The translations under genes were made by a program, and so were the position numbers. DNA of 64,000 nucleotides from Palsa-1150 sp964531095 (lineage in GTDB: Bacteria; Myxococcota_A; Polyangia; Polyangiales; Polyangiaceae). The DNA lies in assembly GCA_964531095.1 (NCBI GenBank), contig CAZHED010000023.1, positions 27,642-91,641 on the forward strand, read 5' to 3'. The notes beneath the pieces are model-generated. The model had not been told where the DNA came from. It saw only the letters and a program-made list of their open reading frames with translations, and ran no database searches. This document shows positions 25,871 through 34,536 of this stretch, piece by piece (position 1 is the stretch's first letter; every line of letters begins with the position of its first letter).

Positions 25871-27106
25871 ATGAATCGAATTTCCTCCATGGCGATTGTT
25901 CCCTTCCTCGCAGCTCTGAGCGGCTGCTCGAGCAACGGCGCCGGCGCGCCGGTGCAATCGTCCTCGTCCGATGCCGGAGGCGGCATCGACGGCCCTTATG
26001 GAGTCACCACGGGCGACGACTCGGGTGACAATGGTGGCGACGACGGCGGGAGCGGCGCGATCGTGTACGAAGCGGACCTCAGCGGCGCGCAGGTCGTGCC
26101 CGTCGTGAGGACGGGCGCGACCGGCAAAGGCACGTTCGCGCTCTCGGCGGACGGAATGACGCTCAGCTACAAGATCTCGATGTCACCGGGCTTCGCCCCT
26201 ACCGCGGTGAATTTGCACTTGGGGGCGGTGGGCGAGAATACCGGTACGACGCACCAGCTCTCGCCGGTCTCCACGAACATGAGCGGCCAGATTGCGCTCA
26301 CGACGGAGGAGCAGAACGCCATTGCGAGCGACCAGCTCTACGTCGACGTTCCGTCGCAAGCCTACCCCAACGGCGAGCTCCGCGGGCAGCTCGCGCTCGT
26401 GGGCGCGGAAATCTTTGTCGCCGTCCCGACCGGCGCGCAGCAGGTGCCGGACACGGGGAGCGTCTACACGGCACACGCGTCATTCATCTTGAGTCCCGAC
26501 CAGGGCACGCTCATCTATCACGTCGCGACGAACGCGACGCCGACAGACGTGCGGCTGCACCGAGGCATCGGGGGGGTCAACGGCCAGGTTGCGTATGATC
26601 TGCCCGTCGGCGGCGGGCTGCCGCTCGACGGAACGCTGCAGATTGGGGGGACGGCCGGTAACAGCGACCCCACGGATCTCGAGAACGGCCGCTTCTACTT
26701 GAATATCGTCACCCAGCAGAATCCCGCGGGCGAGCTTCGCGGACAGCTCCTTCATCCGGGTGAGGCGCTGTTGACGGGCGTCCTCTCGGGAGCGAACGAG
26801 GTTCCCCCAATCGTGTCGCAAGCGACCGGTGGCTCCCAAGTCATCCTGAGCGCGGACCAGTCGAGCCTGAAATACGAAGCTGTGGTCAACGGAGTCATCC
26901 CGATCGGGGCGGAGATCGATCAGGGCCAGGCGGGACAGAACGGCCCAGTGCTAGATCAGTTGACCCTGGACCAGACCGGAGCCCTCGGTACCGTGAACGC
27001 GACGGCGAGCGACGTGCAAGTGCTCCTGTCAGGCGGCAGCTACATCAACATCAAGACGCCGAGCTATGCGAGCGGCGAGCTCCGCGCTCAGCTTGTGAGT
27101 AGGTAG
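25871..27106 (+). CDS. Lipoprotein with three CHRD domains
   Basis: 411 residues. The signal peptide ends in ALSGC (Cys19). A Gly/Asp-rich linker (about 35-60) leads to three CHRD-type units, each ending in a signature: NGELRGQL (about 170), AGELRGQL (about 294) and SGELRAQL (about 405). Each unit starts with an SGAQVVP- or SGANEVPP-like element. CHRD domains occur in chordin and in many bacterial secreted proteins; biochemical role unknown. Likely an outer-membrane surface protein. Start at ATG 25871 opens the signal peptide. Confidence 0.85.
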   Translation: MNRISSMAIVPFLAALSGCSSNGAGAPVQSSSSDAGGGIDGPYGVTTGDDSGDNGGDDGGSGAIVYEADLSGAQVVPVVRTGATGKGTFALSADGMTLSYKISMSPGFAPTAVNLHLGAVGENTGTTHQLSPVSTNMSGQIALTTEEQNAIASDQLYVDVPSQAYPNGELRGQLALVGAEIFVAVPTGAQQVPDTGSVYTAHASFILSPDQGTLIYHVATNATPTDVRLHRGIGGVNGQVAYDLPVGGGLPLDGTLQIGGTAGNSDPTDLENGRFYLNIVTQQNPAGELRGQLLHPGEALLTGVLSGANEVPPIVSQATGGSQVILSADQSSLKYEAVVNGVIPIGAEIDQGQAGQNGPVLDQLTLDQTGALGTVNATASDVQVLLSGGSYINIKTPSYASGELRAQLVSR

Positions 27107-27182
27107 CGCGCGGTTGGCGCGGCCTTGGACCAGGGGCCAGTTCAGCCAGCCAGACGGGCAGAAAGGAAGCCGCAGAGGTCGC

Positions 27183-27197
27183 GGAGGTTAGACCTCC
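27183..27197. terminator. Hairpin between convergent genes
   Basis: GGAGGT and ACCTCC form a 6-bp stem with loop TAG between the convergent CHRD and YeeE genes, overlapping the stop of the latter. It could end transcripts from either side; there is no T-run. Confidence 0.3.
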
Positions 27198-27646
27198 GGA
27201 GCGCTCTCTGTTCCCCAACGCCAGCCTTTGCGTCCAAATCGCGTGGCCGCATCGCTTGCGAGCATGGCCCCCACCATCGCCGCAACGAAGGCGATCACGG
27301 GGGCCGCCCCACCGGCAAGCGAGACGATCGCAGGTCCGGGGCAGAAACCGCCGATTCCCCACCCAATGCCGAAGATGGCCGCGCCCAGTAGCAACGGTGC
27401 GTCGACGGCCGCCCTCACGGGCATCGAGAAGGACCGAGCCAGGATTGGGGCACCGCGCTTCAACGCGCGCCGGAAGACGACGAAGTTCACCAGCACGCCA
27501 CTACCCATTACGAACGCGAGGCTCGGATCCCAATCGCCGGCCACGTCGAGGAACGCGAGGACTTTGCTCGGGTGTGTCATGCCCGAGACCCCCAGCCCGA
27601 CGGCGAAGAGAACGCCCACTGCGAACGCGACGCCGATTCGCCTCAC
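27188..27646 (-). CDS. YeeE/YedE-family membrane protein, second subunit
   Basis: 152 residues. The GTG start at 27646 has a strong GGGAGGGG site and overlaps the upstream stop (GTGA), so translation is coupled. About four membrane helices, with the family signature GGFCPGPAIVSLAGG (about residues 100-114). The YeeE/YedE (PmpA/PmpB-like) two-gene form is linked to uptake of thiosulfate or other sulfur compounds; substrate here is not shown. Conserved Cys in the FCPG loop is consistent with sulfur handling. Confidence 0.82.
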   Translation of the reverse strand: MRRIGVAFAVGVLFAVGLGVSGMTHPSKVLAFLDVAGDWDPSLAFVMGSGVLVNFVVFRRALKRGAPILARSFSMPVRAAVDAPLLLGAAIFGIGWGIGGFCPGPAIVSLAGGAAPVIAFVAAMVGAMLASDAATRFGRKGWRWGTESAPEV

Positions 27647-28077
27647 GAACCCCTCCCGCTCAGCAGATGCGTCGTTGCAAATACCGTCGCCGCGCCTGCC
27701 ACCATGAACACGAGCGTGGCTGCGAACGAGCGCTTCGAGAGGCGGGCGATGCCGCACAGCCCGTGTCCGCTCGTGCAACCGCGGCTCATTCGCGTTCCGA
27801 CGCCGACCATCGCGCCGGCGACGAGCGAGGCACCGATGCTCTGCTCCGACCCGAGCGCCACGAGATCAGGCCGGACGAGCGTCAGCCCGGCGCCGCCCAC
27901 GAGCAGACCCGCGACGAAGGCGAGCCGCCACGACCGGTCGCCCTTCGGCGCCGCCGGTAGGTCGCCGACGATGCCGCTCACCCCGCAGATGCGACCGTTG
28001 AACACGAAGAGCAGCGAGGATGCTGCGCCGAGGAGCAATCCGCCGATCGTGGGAGCGAGTAGCGAGAGGGCCGTCAT
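27643..28077 (-). CDS. YeeE/YedE-family membrane protein, first subunit
   Basis: 144 residues, about four membrane helices. The two family signatures are present: GRICGVSGIVG and RGCTSGHGLCGIARLSKRS. With the overlapping downstream gene it makes the split form of a YeeE-type transporter. The Cys residues in both loops match those that contact sulfur substrates in the family. No sulfurtransferase, rhodanese or ArsR-type regulator adjoins. Confidence 0.82.
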   Translation of the reverse strand: MTALSLLAPTIGGLLLGAASSLLFVFNGRICGVSGIVGDLPAAPKGDRSWRLAFVAGLLVGGAGLTLVRPDLVALGSEQSIGASLVAGAMVGVGTRMSRGCTSGHGLCGIARLSKRSFAATLVFMVAGAATVFATTHLLSGRGS

Positions 28078-28122
28078 GAGGGCTCGTCCAGTATACAGGA
28101 CAACGCCCGCTCGTCACGTCGC

Positions 28123-29304
28123 TCATTCCGGGATGGCCACCACGACGGTTGTCGCATTGTGCCAGCCATCCATCCGCTCCTGGCTCCGCGCGATCTCGCC
28201 GTACGTCAAGAACCCGGCGATCGGAACGTCGCCGAAGGTCGACCGAACCGCGTCGACCTCGCGATGGAAGCTCGTCTTCAGGATCATGCCCCGACAAACG
28301 CAGTCGAAGAGCAGAACACCCGCGGCAGCTTGACCCCGAAGGGCGGCCTGGGCCTCCTCCGCCGCCGATTGGGCGGCGCGGACCATACTGTCCGCCTCGC
28401 CGTCGAGGATGCTGACCATCGATCCGCGCGGGATGTCGCCAGCACAGGCGAGTGAGCCGTCGCTCCCGACGGACAGAGGCGCGCGAGCGCGACCGATTCT
28501 TTCGAAGAAGTGAATGCCGAGCTCGTTCGCAATCATGTACGCGCTCGCGTTTTCGCGCGACAGCTGGACGCCTCGCTCGGCGGCGTGCTTCTCATACGCG
28601 GAGAACGCCGGCTTCCCGTCGATCTCGAAGACCACGTTACCCTCGGCCTTGGTCACCCGCATTTGCCGGGTAGTCGGGCGCAGGCCGTGGCCGACACCGA
28701 TGCCCCACGGGCTCGAGCCGAAAACGTGGAGAGCGGCCGCCGCGTCGGCGCCGATCTCTCCAGCGGCTCCGACCAGGGTCGCCTGGAATCTGCCCTCATC
28801 GCCGGATGCCCCACCGACGATTTGGGTGCCTGCCTGAACCCGAGCGTCGTAGAGCTCGCTGACGAGCCTTTCGCCGGCCCCGCCCAAGCCGTCGGTAAAG
28901 AGCACGGTCGTCAGGTGTCGATGGTCAACGGACGTGGCAGCGCGCTTCGCATGGGGCAGCCCGGCTGCGAGCCGCCGGGCAGCTCGTGCCGGATCTGCTT
29001 TCAACCCGGGGGCGAACTCCACGCGGGACGTGGCGTCCGAAGCGAGAAGCATGACGGCGACTCCCCCATGGATGAGACCATCCTCGGTGATCTCTCCGGC
29101 CGTGGTGCAGGCGATGATCTCGGCACCGGTCGCCTCCCGAGCCGCAGTGACCGCTGCGCCGAAGTCCAAGTCCGGAGATACGAACAAAAAGCCGCACGTC
29201 GCCTTCGCGCCGCGCAATCGCGAATTCGCCTTTTGAATCGCCTTGCCGACCGCCGTTTTGACGACGGGGTGGATCGCAGCTCCGCTCCCAACTCTCGCCG
29301 GCAT
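28123..29304 (-). CDS. FIST N/C domain sensor protein
   Basis: 393 residues. FIST_N (about 35-220: GFLFVSPDLDF, GCTTAGEI-like ACTTAGEITEDG, GGASGDEG) and FIST_C (about 225-385: AYEKHAAERG, VLLFDCVCRG, IAGFLTYGEIA). FIST proteins are small-ligand sensors that usually sit with signalling genes. There is no signal peptide and no fused output domain. It is divergent from the pseudokinase fusion with a 116-bp shared upstream region, suggesting joint control. Confidence 0.88.
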   Translation of the reverse strand: MPARVGSGAAIHPVVKTAVGKAIQKANSRLRGAKATCGFLFVSPDLDFGAAVTAAREATGAEIIACTTAGEITEDGLIHGGVAVMLLASDATSRVEFAPGLKADPARAARRLAAGLPHAKRAATSVDHRHLTTVLFTDGLGGAGERLVSELYDARVQAGTQIVGGASGDEGRFQATLVGAAGEIGADAAAALHVFGSSPWGIGVGHGLRPTTRQMRVTKAEGNVVFEIDGKPAFSAYEKHAAERGVQLSRENASAYMIANELGIHFFERIGRARAPLSVGSDGSLACAGDIPRGSMVSILDGEADSMVRAAQSAAEEAQAALRGQAAAGVLLFDCVCRGMILKTSFHREVDAVRSTFGDVPIAGFLTYGEIARSQERMDGWHNATTVVVAIPE

Positions 29305-29420
29305 AGGATCCCTTCCCCGACGAGAAAGGTATCAGATTCGCCGGGCTGTCACGACGAATTTTGGAAAGACAGGACCTTTGCTAGAAACACAAAGCGCGAG
29401 CACAATAGCGGCGATCATCC

Positions 29421-31028
29421 GTGCCGCACTTGAGGTCCGCCTCCTCCCAAATCGATACCGGTGTCCGGGTCGGCCCTTACCTCGTCGAGCGACGATTCGG
29501 GGGCGGAGGGGCGAGGGTTGGAACCGTTTACCTCGCGCGCGACTCCACAGGCGAACGCGTTGTCCTTCGCGTGCTGCAGCGGGACGCAGCGACGACCGCG
29601 ATCCGCGCTCGCATGAGGCGCAAGGCGCGCGCTCTCGCAAGTATCGACCATCCGGGTCTCGAGCATGTTCACGGCATCGGCGAGCACGGGGGGATGTTCT
29701 GGGTCGCGGTCGGCTTCGTGCAAGGCACGCCCGTCGAATCGCTCTTGGCCGAGCGAGGGCCGCTCTCGATCGATATGGCGCTGCGCCACACCATCCAGGC
29801 CGCCGAGGCCCTTTCAGCCGCCCATGATGCGGGCGTGATTCATGCCGAGATCGAGTCTGGAAAGCTGCTCATCGCGCCCGACGGCCGCATCGTCGTCGTC
29901 GGTTTCGGTGTCGCGACGCGGACCGACCGCACGGCGCAGCCGCTCGCGGGAGGCGGGCTTGCCGGGCCGTCGGCGTACGCAGCGCCAGAACAGATCGAGC
30001 ACGGGCTGGCCGACGAGCGCAGCGACGTGTGGGCCCTTGGCTGCGCGCTCTACGAAATGGTGGTCGGCTCGCCACCGTTCGGCCCGGGGGGAGCGGAGAC
30101 CGCGGCGGCGATCTTGCGGGACGAGCCGGTGTTTCCCGCTCACGTCGCTCCGGCCATTGTTCACATCGTGAATGCGTGCGTCCGGAAGAACTCGTTCGCG
30201 CGCATCGCGACCTCGCGCGAGCTGCTCGTCCTTCTCCGCGATGCGGTGGGCGATCCGCGGTCCGAGACCGTATCGGTCCCGCAGCGCGCTTCCGCGCGCC
30301 CGTCGGCGCCTCCGGCCCCGCTCGACTCCCGGACCATCCCCCCGCCGCCGCGCCTCCCGTCGATGCCGTTTCGTTCGTCGTCGGGGCGCTCCTCGGCGGC
30401 CGCGACGTCCAAACCGCCGTCGAGCGCCACGCGTATGGCGGCGCCGCGTGGCCGAATCAAAGGGGCGGCGATGCGGGCCGGAGTGGCCTGGTTCGCCGAG
30501 GCGTATGGGCCGCCCGCGCTCGCGCGAGTCATGGAGCTCGCGTCGCCCGAGCTTCGGGCGGTCTTGCGTCCGCACCTTCCCGTGTTCGGGCTGATCGCCT
30601 CGGGCTGGTACGACACGCAGGTCGCCGGTGAGCTCATCGAGCTCATCGAGCGCGTGGCCTGTCCAATGGACCCAGTCGCGTTCCGGTCTTCGGTGGGCGA
30701 AGCCATCGCGCACGAAAATGTCGGCGGCGCCCACCGCGCGCTCTTTCGCCTGGTCGCGTCGCCGTCGCTCCTCGAGGCCAACGCCCAGCGGGTCTGGCGA
30801 ACCTACGTCGACGAAGGGACGCTTTCGGTGCGTCCGGGCGCTCCGGGGTCGTTCGACGCGCGCGTGCGAGGCTGGTCGCGGCATCACCCGAGTGTGTGCC
30901 GAACGTTGCGCGCCATGCTCGAGAGCGCTCTCTCTTCTGTTGGGTACACCGCCCTCGTTCTCGAGCGAACGCACTGCGTCGCCCTGGGCGACACACAATG
31001 CACGTTTGCCGGAGCGTGGAGCGTCTGA
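29421..31028 (+). CDS. Pseudokinase fused to a C-terminal V4R/DUF2378-like domain
   Basis: 535 residues, GTG start. Residues 18-280 keep a Ser/Thr kinase fold (AAPEQI, SDVWALGCALYEMVVGSPPF) but the catalytic residues are gone: the beta-3 Lys is Arg50 (VVLRVL), the alpha-C Glu is Lys68, HRD is HAE (141-143), the catalytic-loop Asn is Lys148, and DFG is GFG (161-163). It should not transfer phosphate. After a Pro/Ser-rich linker (about 285-345), a C-terminal domain (about 350-535) ends GDTQCTFAGAW, recalling V4R or myxobacterial DUF2378 domains; that match is tentative. Divergent from the FIST gene. Confidence 0.8.
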   Translation: MPHLRSASSQIDTGVRVGPYLVERRFGGGGARVGTVYLARDSTGERVVLRVLQRDAATTAIRARMRRKARALASIDHPGLEHVHGIGEHGGMFWVAVGFVQGTPVESLLAERGPLSIDMALRHTIQAAEALSAAHDAGVIHAEIESGKLLIAPDGRIVVVGFGVATRTDRTAQPLAGGGLAGPSAYAAPEQIEHGLADERSDVWALGCALYEMVVGSPPFGPGGAETAAAILRDEPVFPAHVAPAIVHIVNACVRKNSFARIATSRELLVLLRDAVGDPRSETVSVPQRASARPSAPPAPLDSRTIPPPPRLPSMPFRSSSGRSSAAATSKPPSSATRMAAPRGRIKGAAMRAGVAWFAEAYGPPALARVMELASPELRAVLRPHLPVFGLIASGWYDTQVAGELIELIERVACPMDPVAFRSSVGEAIAHENVGGAHRALFRLVASPSLLEANAQRVWRTYVDEGTLSVRPGAPGSFDARVRGWSRHHPSVCRTLRAMLESALSSVGYTALVLERTHCVALGDTQCTFAGAWSV

Positions 31029-31054
31029 CCGGCAAGCAGCCTTTACACGGGGCT

Positions 31055-32071
31055 TCAGCGACTTGGCACGGCGACCCGTCCGGAGACGATCGCCTCGCGG
31101 AGGAGCTCGACCCGCGCGACCACCTCGCGGGTCAAGAGCCTCGCGTGCGGTCCTTCGTGCACGTAGTCGATGGCGCCGTCGCTCACCCCGAACGCATGCA
31201 CCCCGCCGTGGAAACGTCCCTCCTGGACCGCGTGGATCGTGTCGAAGACGGCGACGTCGGCGCGCTTGACCATGCTGGTCAGCACGGCGTCGGGCATTTC
31301 GGCAAATTGATCCGAGTCGACACCGATGGCGAGGCGGCGGGTCTCGTGCGCCGCTTCGAAGACGCCGTGCCCGGTGGCCCCCGACGCGTGGTACAGGATG
31401 TCGGCGTCCGCAGCAATTTCGGCGATCGCCAGCGCCTTGCCCTTCGCCGGGTCTCTGAACGCGTCGGGTGTCGTGCCCGCGTACGCGACGTGCACGACGC
31501 AGTCGGAGCAGACGGCGTGCACCCCCGCTTCGTAGCCCACCTCGAATTTGCGGACGAGCGGCGTTTGCATTCCGCCGACGAAGCCGACGTGCCTTGTGGT
31601 CGTCATCATCCCGGCGACCGCGCCGACGAGGTAAGACCCCTCTTCCTCGCGGAAGACCAGGCCCGCGACGTTGGGCGGCGGCCCCGCGTCGGAGGGGGCG
31701 TAGTCGATGCACGCGAAGCGCACGTTCGGGAAATCTCGCGCGACTCGGTCGACGTCGGTCGAGAATAGGAAGCCGACCGCGATCACGAGGTCGAAGCCGC
31801 GCGTGGCAAAGAGGCGCATGGCGGCCTCACGGTCCTCGCTTTTCGTCGGCTCCAGCAGCTCCGTCGCGACCCCCAGCTCGCGGCGCGCACGCGATAGCCC
31901 CTCGTACGCGGCGTCGTTGAAGCTCTTGTCTCCGCGGCCGCCCACGTCGAACACCAGACCAACCCGCGGCCCGCCTCCGGGACGGGTCGCCTCCGGCGCG
32001 TGTCGAGCGGGAAGAAACGTCGCGGCGAGCGCCGCCACGACCAGGGCGATTGCCCAACGCTCCAACGTCAT
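31055..32071 (-). CDS. BMP-family substrate-binding protein (PnrA/TmpC-like)
   Basis: 338 residues. The ATG at 32071 overlaps the upstream CDF stop (ATGA). An N-terminal signal/anchor (WAIALVVAALAATFL) has no lipobox Cys. The BMP domain (about 35-330) shows GLVFDVGGRGDKSFNDAAYEGL-type start (DxGGxxDKSFND), GFDLVIAVGFLF, FREEEGSYLVGAVAG and VGFVGGMQ. The family binds purine nucleosides or related ligands for ABC importers. No permease or ATPase genes are present here, and coupling to a cation transporter is unusual. Confidence 0.85.
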   Translation of the reverse strand: MTLERWAIALVVAALAATFLPARHAPEATRPGGGPRVGLVFDVGGRGDKSFNDAAYEGLSRARRELGVATELLEPTKSEDREAAMRLFATRGFDLVIAVGFLFSTDVDRVARDFPNVRFACIDYAPSDAGPPPNVAGLVFREEEGSYLVGAVAGMMTTTRHVGFVGGMQTPLVRKFEVGYEAGVHAVCSDCVVHVAYAGTTPDAFRDPAKGKALAIAEIAADADILYHASGATGHGVFEAAHETRRLAIGVDSDQFAEMPDAVLTSMVKRADVAVFDTIHAVQEGRFHGGVHAFGVSDGAIDYVHEGPHARLLTREVVARVELLREAIVSGRVAVPSR

Positions 32072-33006
32072 GCCGGCTTCGTGACCCCGCGCATGTCTCC
32101 CCTGGAGTCCGCCTCGATGAAAATCTTGCGCATCTGCGGCATTGCGGCTCGGATCGTCGCTTCGATGCGGTTGGTCGCGTCCTCCAATTGATCGACCGTC
32201 AGCGTGGTGCGGAACGCGATCTTCATGGCGAGCACGACGACATCGGGCCCGAGATGCATGGTGAGGAGCTGGGTCACGCGCACCACTCCGTCCACCTGCT
32301 CGGTCAGCGTGCGCACGCGCGAGCGGTCCTCGCGGGTCGCGCTCTCGCCAATCAGAAGGCCATGGGTGATCCATGCGATGAGCAGCGCGACGGCGCAGAG
32401 CAGGACGCCAATGACCACGCTGCCCAGCGGATCCCAGAAGGCGCGGCCGGTCCAGGCGCTTGCCGCGACAGCGATCAGAGCCAGCAGCAGCCCCGCCATC
32501 GCCGTCGCATCCTCGGCGAGCACCAGCGCAATCGTGGGGTCACGGGCGTCGCGAATGGTGGTCGCCAAGGAGCGGCCCGCGGCCACTTTGCGGAATTCGC
32601 CGAGAGCGACACGGAAGCTCATCGCTTCGACGCCGAGCGAAACCCCGAGCACGGCGTAGCTCCACGCGCGGTCTTGCGGCTCGATGCGCGGGTGCACGAG
32701 GTGGTCGACCCCTTCGAAGACCGCGAACGCTCCGCCGACGCTGAAGAGCAGGAGAGCGACGACGAACGGCCAGAAGTACCTCTCGCTGGCGCGCCCGAAC
32801 GCGTAGCGCTCGTCGGGAGGCCGTGAAGCGAGGCCCATGCCAACGAGAAGCAGCGCTTGGTTTCCGCTGTCCGCGAACGAGTGCACGGCCTCGGCGAGCG
32901 TGGCCGTCGATTTCGAAAGAATCGCCGCCGCGAGCTTGCATGCCGCAATGACGATATTGCCGGCGAGCGCGGCGAGAACCACCTTGCGGCTGTCGGCGTG
33001 GGACAC
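32068..33006 (-). CDS. Cation diffusion facilitator (ZnT9-like)
   Basis: 312 residues from GTG 33006; an ATG at 33105 would overlap the divergent hydrolase gene. About six membrane helices with the CDF sites HSFADSGNQ in helix 2 and EDATAMAG in helix 5. The latter (ED instead of HxxxD) resembles the SLC30A9/ZnT9 subgroup, so transport of Zn is not assured. A cytoplasmic C-terminal domain (about 230-312) ends DMRGVTKPA. Translationally coupled to the BMP gene. Confidence 0.82.
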   Translation of the reverse strand: MSHADSRKVVLAALAGNIVIAACKLAAAILSKSTATLAEAVHSFADSGNQALLLVGMGLASRPPDERYAFGRASERYFWPFVVALLLFSVGGAFAVFEGVDHLVHPRIEPQDRAWSYAVLGVSLGVEAMSFRVALGEFRKVAAGRSLATTIRDARDPTIALVLAEDATAMAGLLLALIAVAASAWTGRAFWDPLGSVVIGVLLCAVALLIAWITHGLLIGESATREDRSRVRTLTEQVDGVVRVTQLLTMHLGPDVVVLAMKIAFRTTLTVDQLEDATNRIEATIRAAMPQMRKIFIEADSRGDMRGVTKPA

Positions 33007-33099
33007 TCGACTTGGGGCGTGGCGTGGGGGTGTGACTTGGGGCGATGGCAGACGGAAGCGCTTTCGATCTCTCGCGCTTCCCACTAATGCCAAAGGAAC

Positions 33100-33765
33100 G
33101 TGCATTCCGCGAGCTTTCTCTTCGACGTCGGCAACGCGCGCACCACGGCCCTCATCTACCGGGGCCGCCAGCGCCGCGGGTCGATTGTGCTCGCTCCAGG
33201 TGCGGGTGCGCCGCAGACCCATCCGTGGATGGTGACCGTCGCGGGCGCCCTTTCGGATCGCGGCATCGACGTCGTCACGTTCAACTTCATGTATGCCGAG
33301 GCCGGGCGGCGTGCGCCCGACAAAGGCGACGTGCTCGAGGCGACGTGGCGCGCGGCGATCGAGGCGGTGCGCGCTCGAAGCGACGTCGCGTCCGCGCGCC
33401 TATTCATCGGGGGCAAGTCGATGGGGGGCCGCATCGCAACGCAGGTCGCCGCAAAGGGCGACGTCGACGTCGCGGGTCTCGTGCTCCTCGGGTATCCGCT
33501 GCACCCGCCGGGCAAGCCGCTGCAGCTCCGTTCCGCGCATCTCCCGCGCGTTCGGGCGCCGATGCTGTTCGTCCAGGGCTCGCGCGATCCTTTCGGAACG
33601 CCGACGGAGCTCGCGCCGATCGTCGAGACGCTCGCTCGCGGCACGCGTCTCTACGTCATCCAAGGCGGAGATCATTCGCTCGCCGTGCCCAAGCGCAGCG
33701 GCGAGACCTTCGACGGCGTGATCGCCCGCGTCGCCGACGAAGTCGGGCAGTTCATGGGATCGTGA
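33100..33765 (+). CDS. Small alpha/beta hydrolase (TEX30/KANSL3-like)
   Basis: 221 residues, GTG start with an AAAGGA site 2-8 nt upstream. Dienelactone-hydrolase-like fold: LAPGAGAPQTHPWM, nucleophile elbow GGKSMGGRIA (Ser), QGSRDPFGTP (Asp) and QGGDHSLAVP (His). Similar to TEX30/KANSL3-type proteins, whose substrates are unknown. Cytoplasmic. The 3' end overlaps the convergent gene by 14 bp. Confidence 0.85.
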   Translation: MHSASFLFDVGNARTTALIYRGRQRRGSIVLAPGAGAPQTHPWMVTVAGALSDRGIDVVTFNFMYAEAGRRAPDKGDVLEATWRAAIEAVRARSDVASARLFIGGKSMGGRIATQVAAKGDVDVAGLVLLGYPLHPPGKPLQLRSAHLPRVRAPMLFVQGSRDPFGTPTELAPIVETLARGTRLYVIQGGDHSLAVPKRSGETFDGVIARVADEVGQFMGS

Positions 33766-34534
33766 TGATTTGCACCCGCGACCGCGCAGCCTGAAGAAAC
33801 GCGCTCTCGGCTACGCGCACGCGCTCGACGACGAACCAGCGCTCGAGGGGCCCGCGCACCTGCTCGAACCGCTGCCCGCGGTACGGGTGCGCGGACGCAC
33901 GGAACACGTTGCGGAGCTGCTCCTCGCTCGGGTGGAGGATCGGCGTGACCGCGCGATCGATGTACCACGCCGCCAGCGAGGCCCGCCGGAGGATGGCATC
34001 GACCTCCGCGTCGTCGATCTGCTCGGCTCTAGCCGCGTCGTCGATGCGCTTCCGGCCACCCAAGCGTTCCACGAACGCCGCGCTGACGTCTCGCTCGACG
34101 GTCGCGAGATCGCCGGGGGTCGGTCGCCTGTCGGGCGGAGCCTCGGCGACGAACCGGTCGGCGAGGCTCGCGAGGATCTCTTCGGCGACGTGGTGCTCGA
34201 TCGCGTCGCGAAGGTCGCGCTCCCCGTAGGATTCGCCGATGCCGTCGGGCGTCTCGGCCATGTCCGCCAGGCGAGCTTCGAACGCGAGGACGCGTTCGAA
34301 GATGAAGCGCGGGTATGCCGTGCCGCCCGTCTCCGGGGAGTAGAAGCGTACCGAGGTTCGCTCGATCACGACTGCCGGCGACGACCCGTCGTTCGGACCG
34401 CGATCCCGCGGAGTCGGCAAATGGTCCTGGCCATACGCGGCGTGTGCGACCGCGACACCGGCACACGCCAGGGCGGCCACCGTACGACCGTGCCTCCGCC
34501 CAGCCGACACCACGCCTCTCGTCGTGCGAGCCAC
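33752..34534 (-). CDS. Secreted protein resembling a SurA-N/PPIase accessory region
   Basis: 260 residues. The GTG start at 34534, 2 nt after the upstream stop, gives a signal peptide (TVAALACAGVAVAHA). The mature part is helical with GGTAYPRFIFERVLAFEARL, IEHHVAEEIL and a C-terminal HPSEEQLRNVF, FEQVRGPLERWF pattern, as seen after parvulin domains in periplasmic foldases. No rotamase domain itself is visible. Possibly a foldase-like chaperone; uncertain. Probably co-transcribed with the UPF0158 gene. Confidence 0.6.
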   Translation of the reverse strand: MARTTRGVVSAGRRHGRTVAALACAGVAVAHAAYGQDHLPTPRDRGPNDGSSPAVVIERTSVRFYSPETGGTAYPRFIFERVLAFEARLADMAETPDGIGESYGERDLRDAIEHHVAEEILASLADRFVAEAPPDRRPTPGDLATVERDVSAAFVERLGGRKRIDDAARAEQIDDAEVDAILRRASLAAWYIDRAVTPILHPSEEQLRNVFRASAHPYRGQRFEQVRGPLERWFVVERVRVAESAFLQAARSRVQIITIP

Positions 34535-34536
34535 GT

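Noticed and set aside
32082..32374. N-terminal extension of the BMP-family gene to 32374
   Set aside because: It overlaps the CDF gene and is Arg/His-rich shadow sequence; ATG 32071 begins a proper signal/anchor segment.
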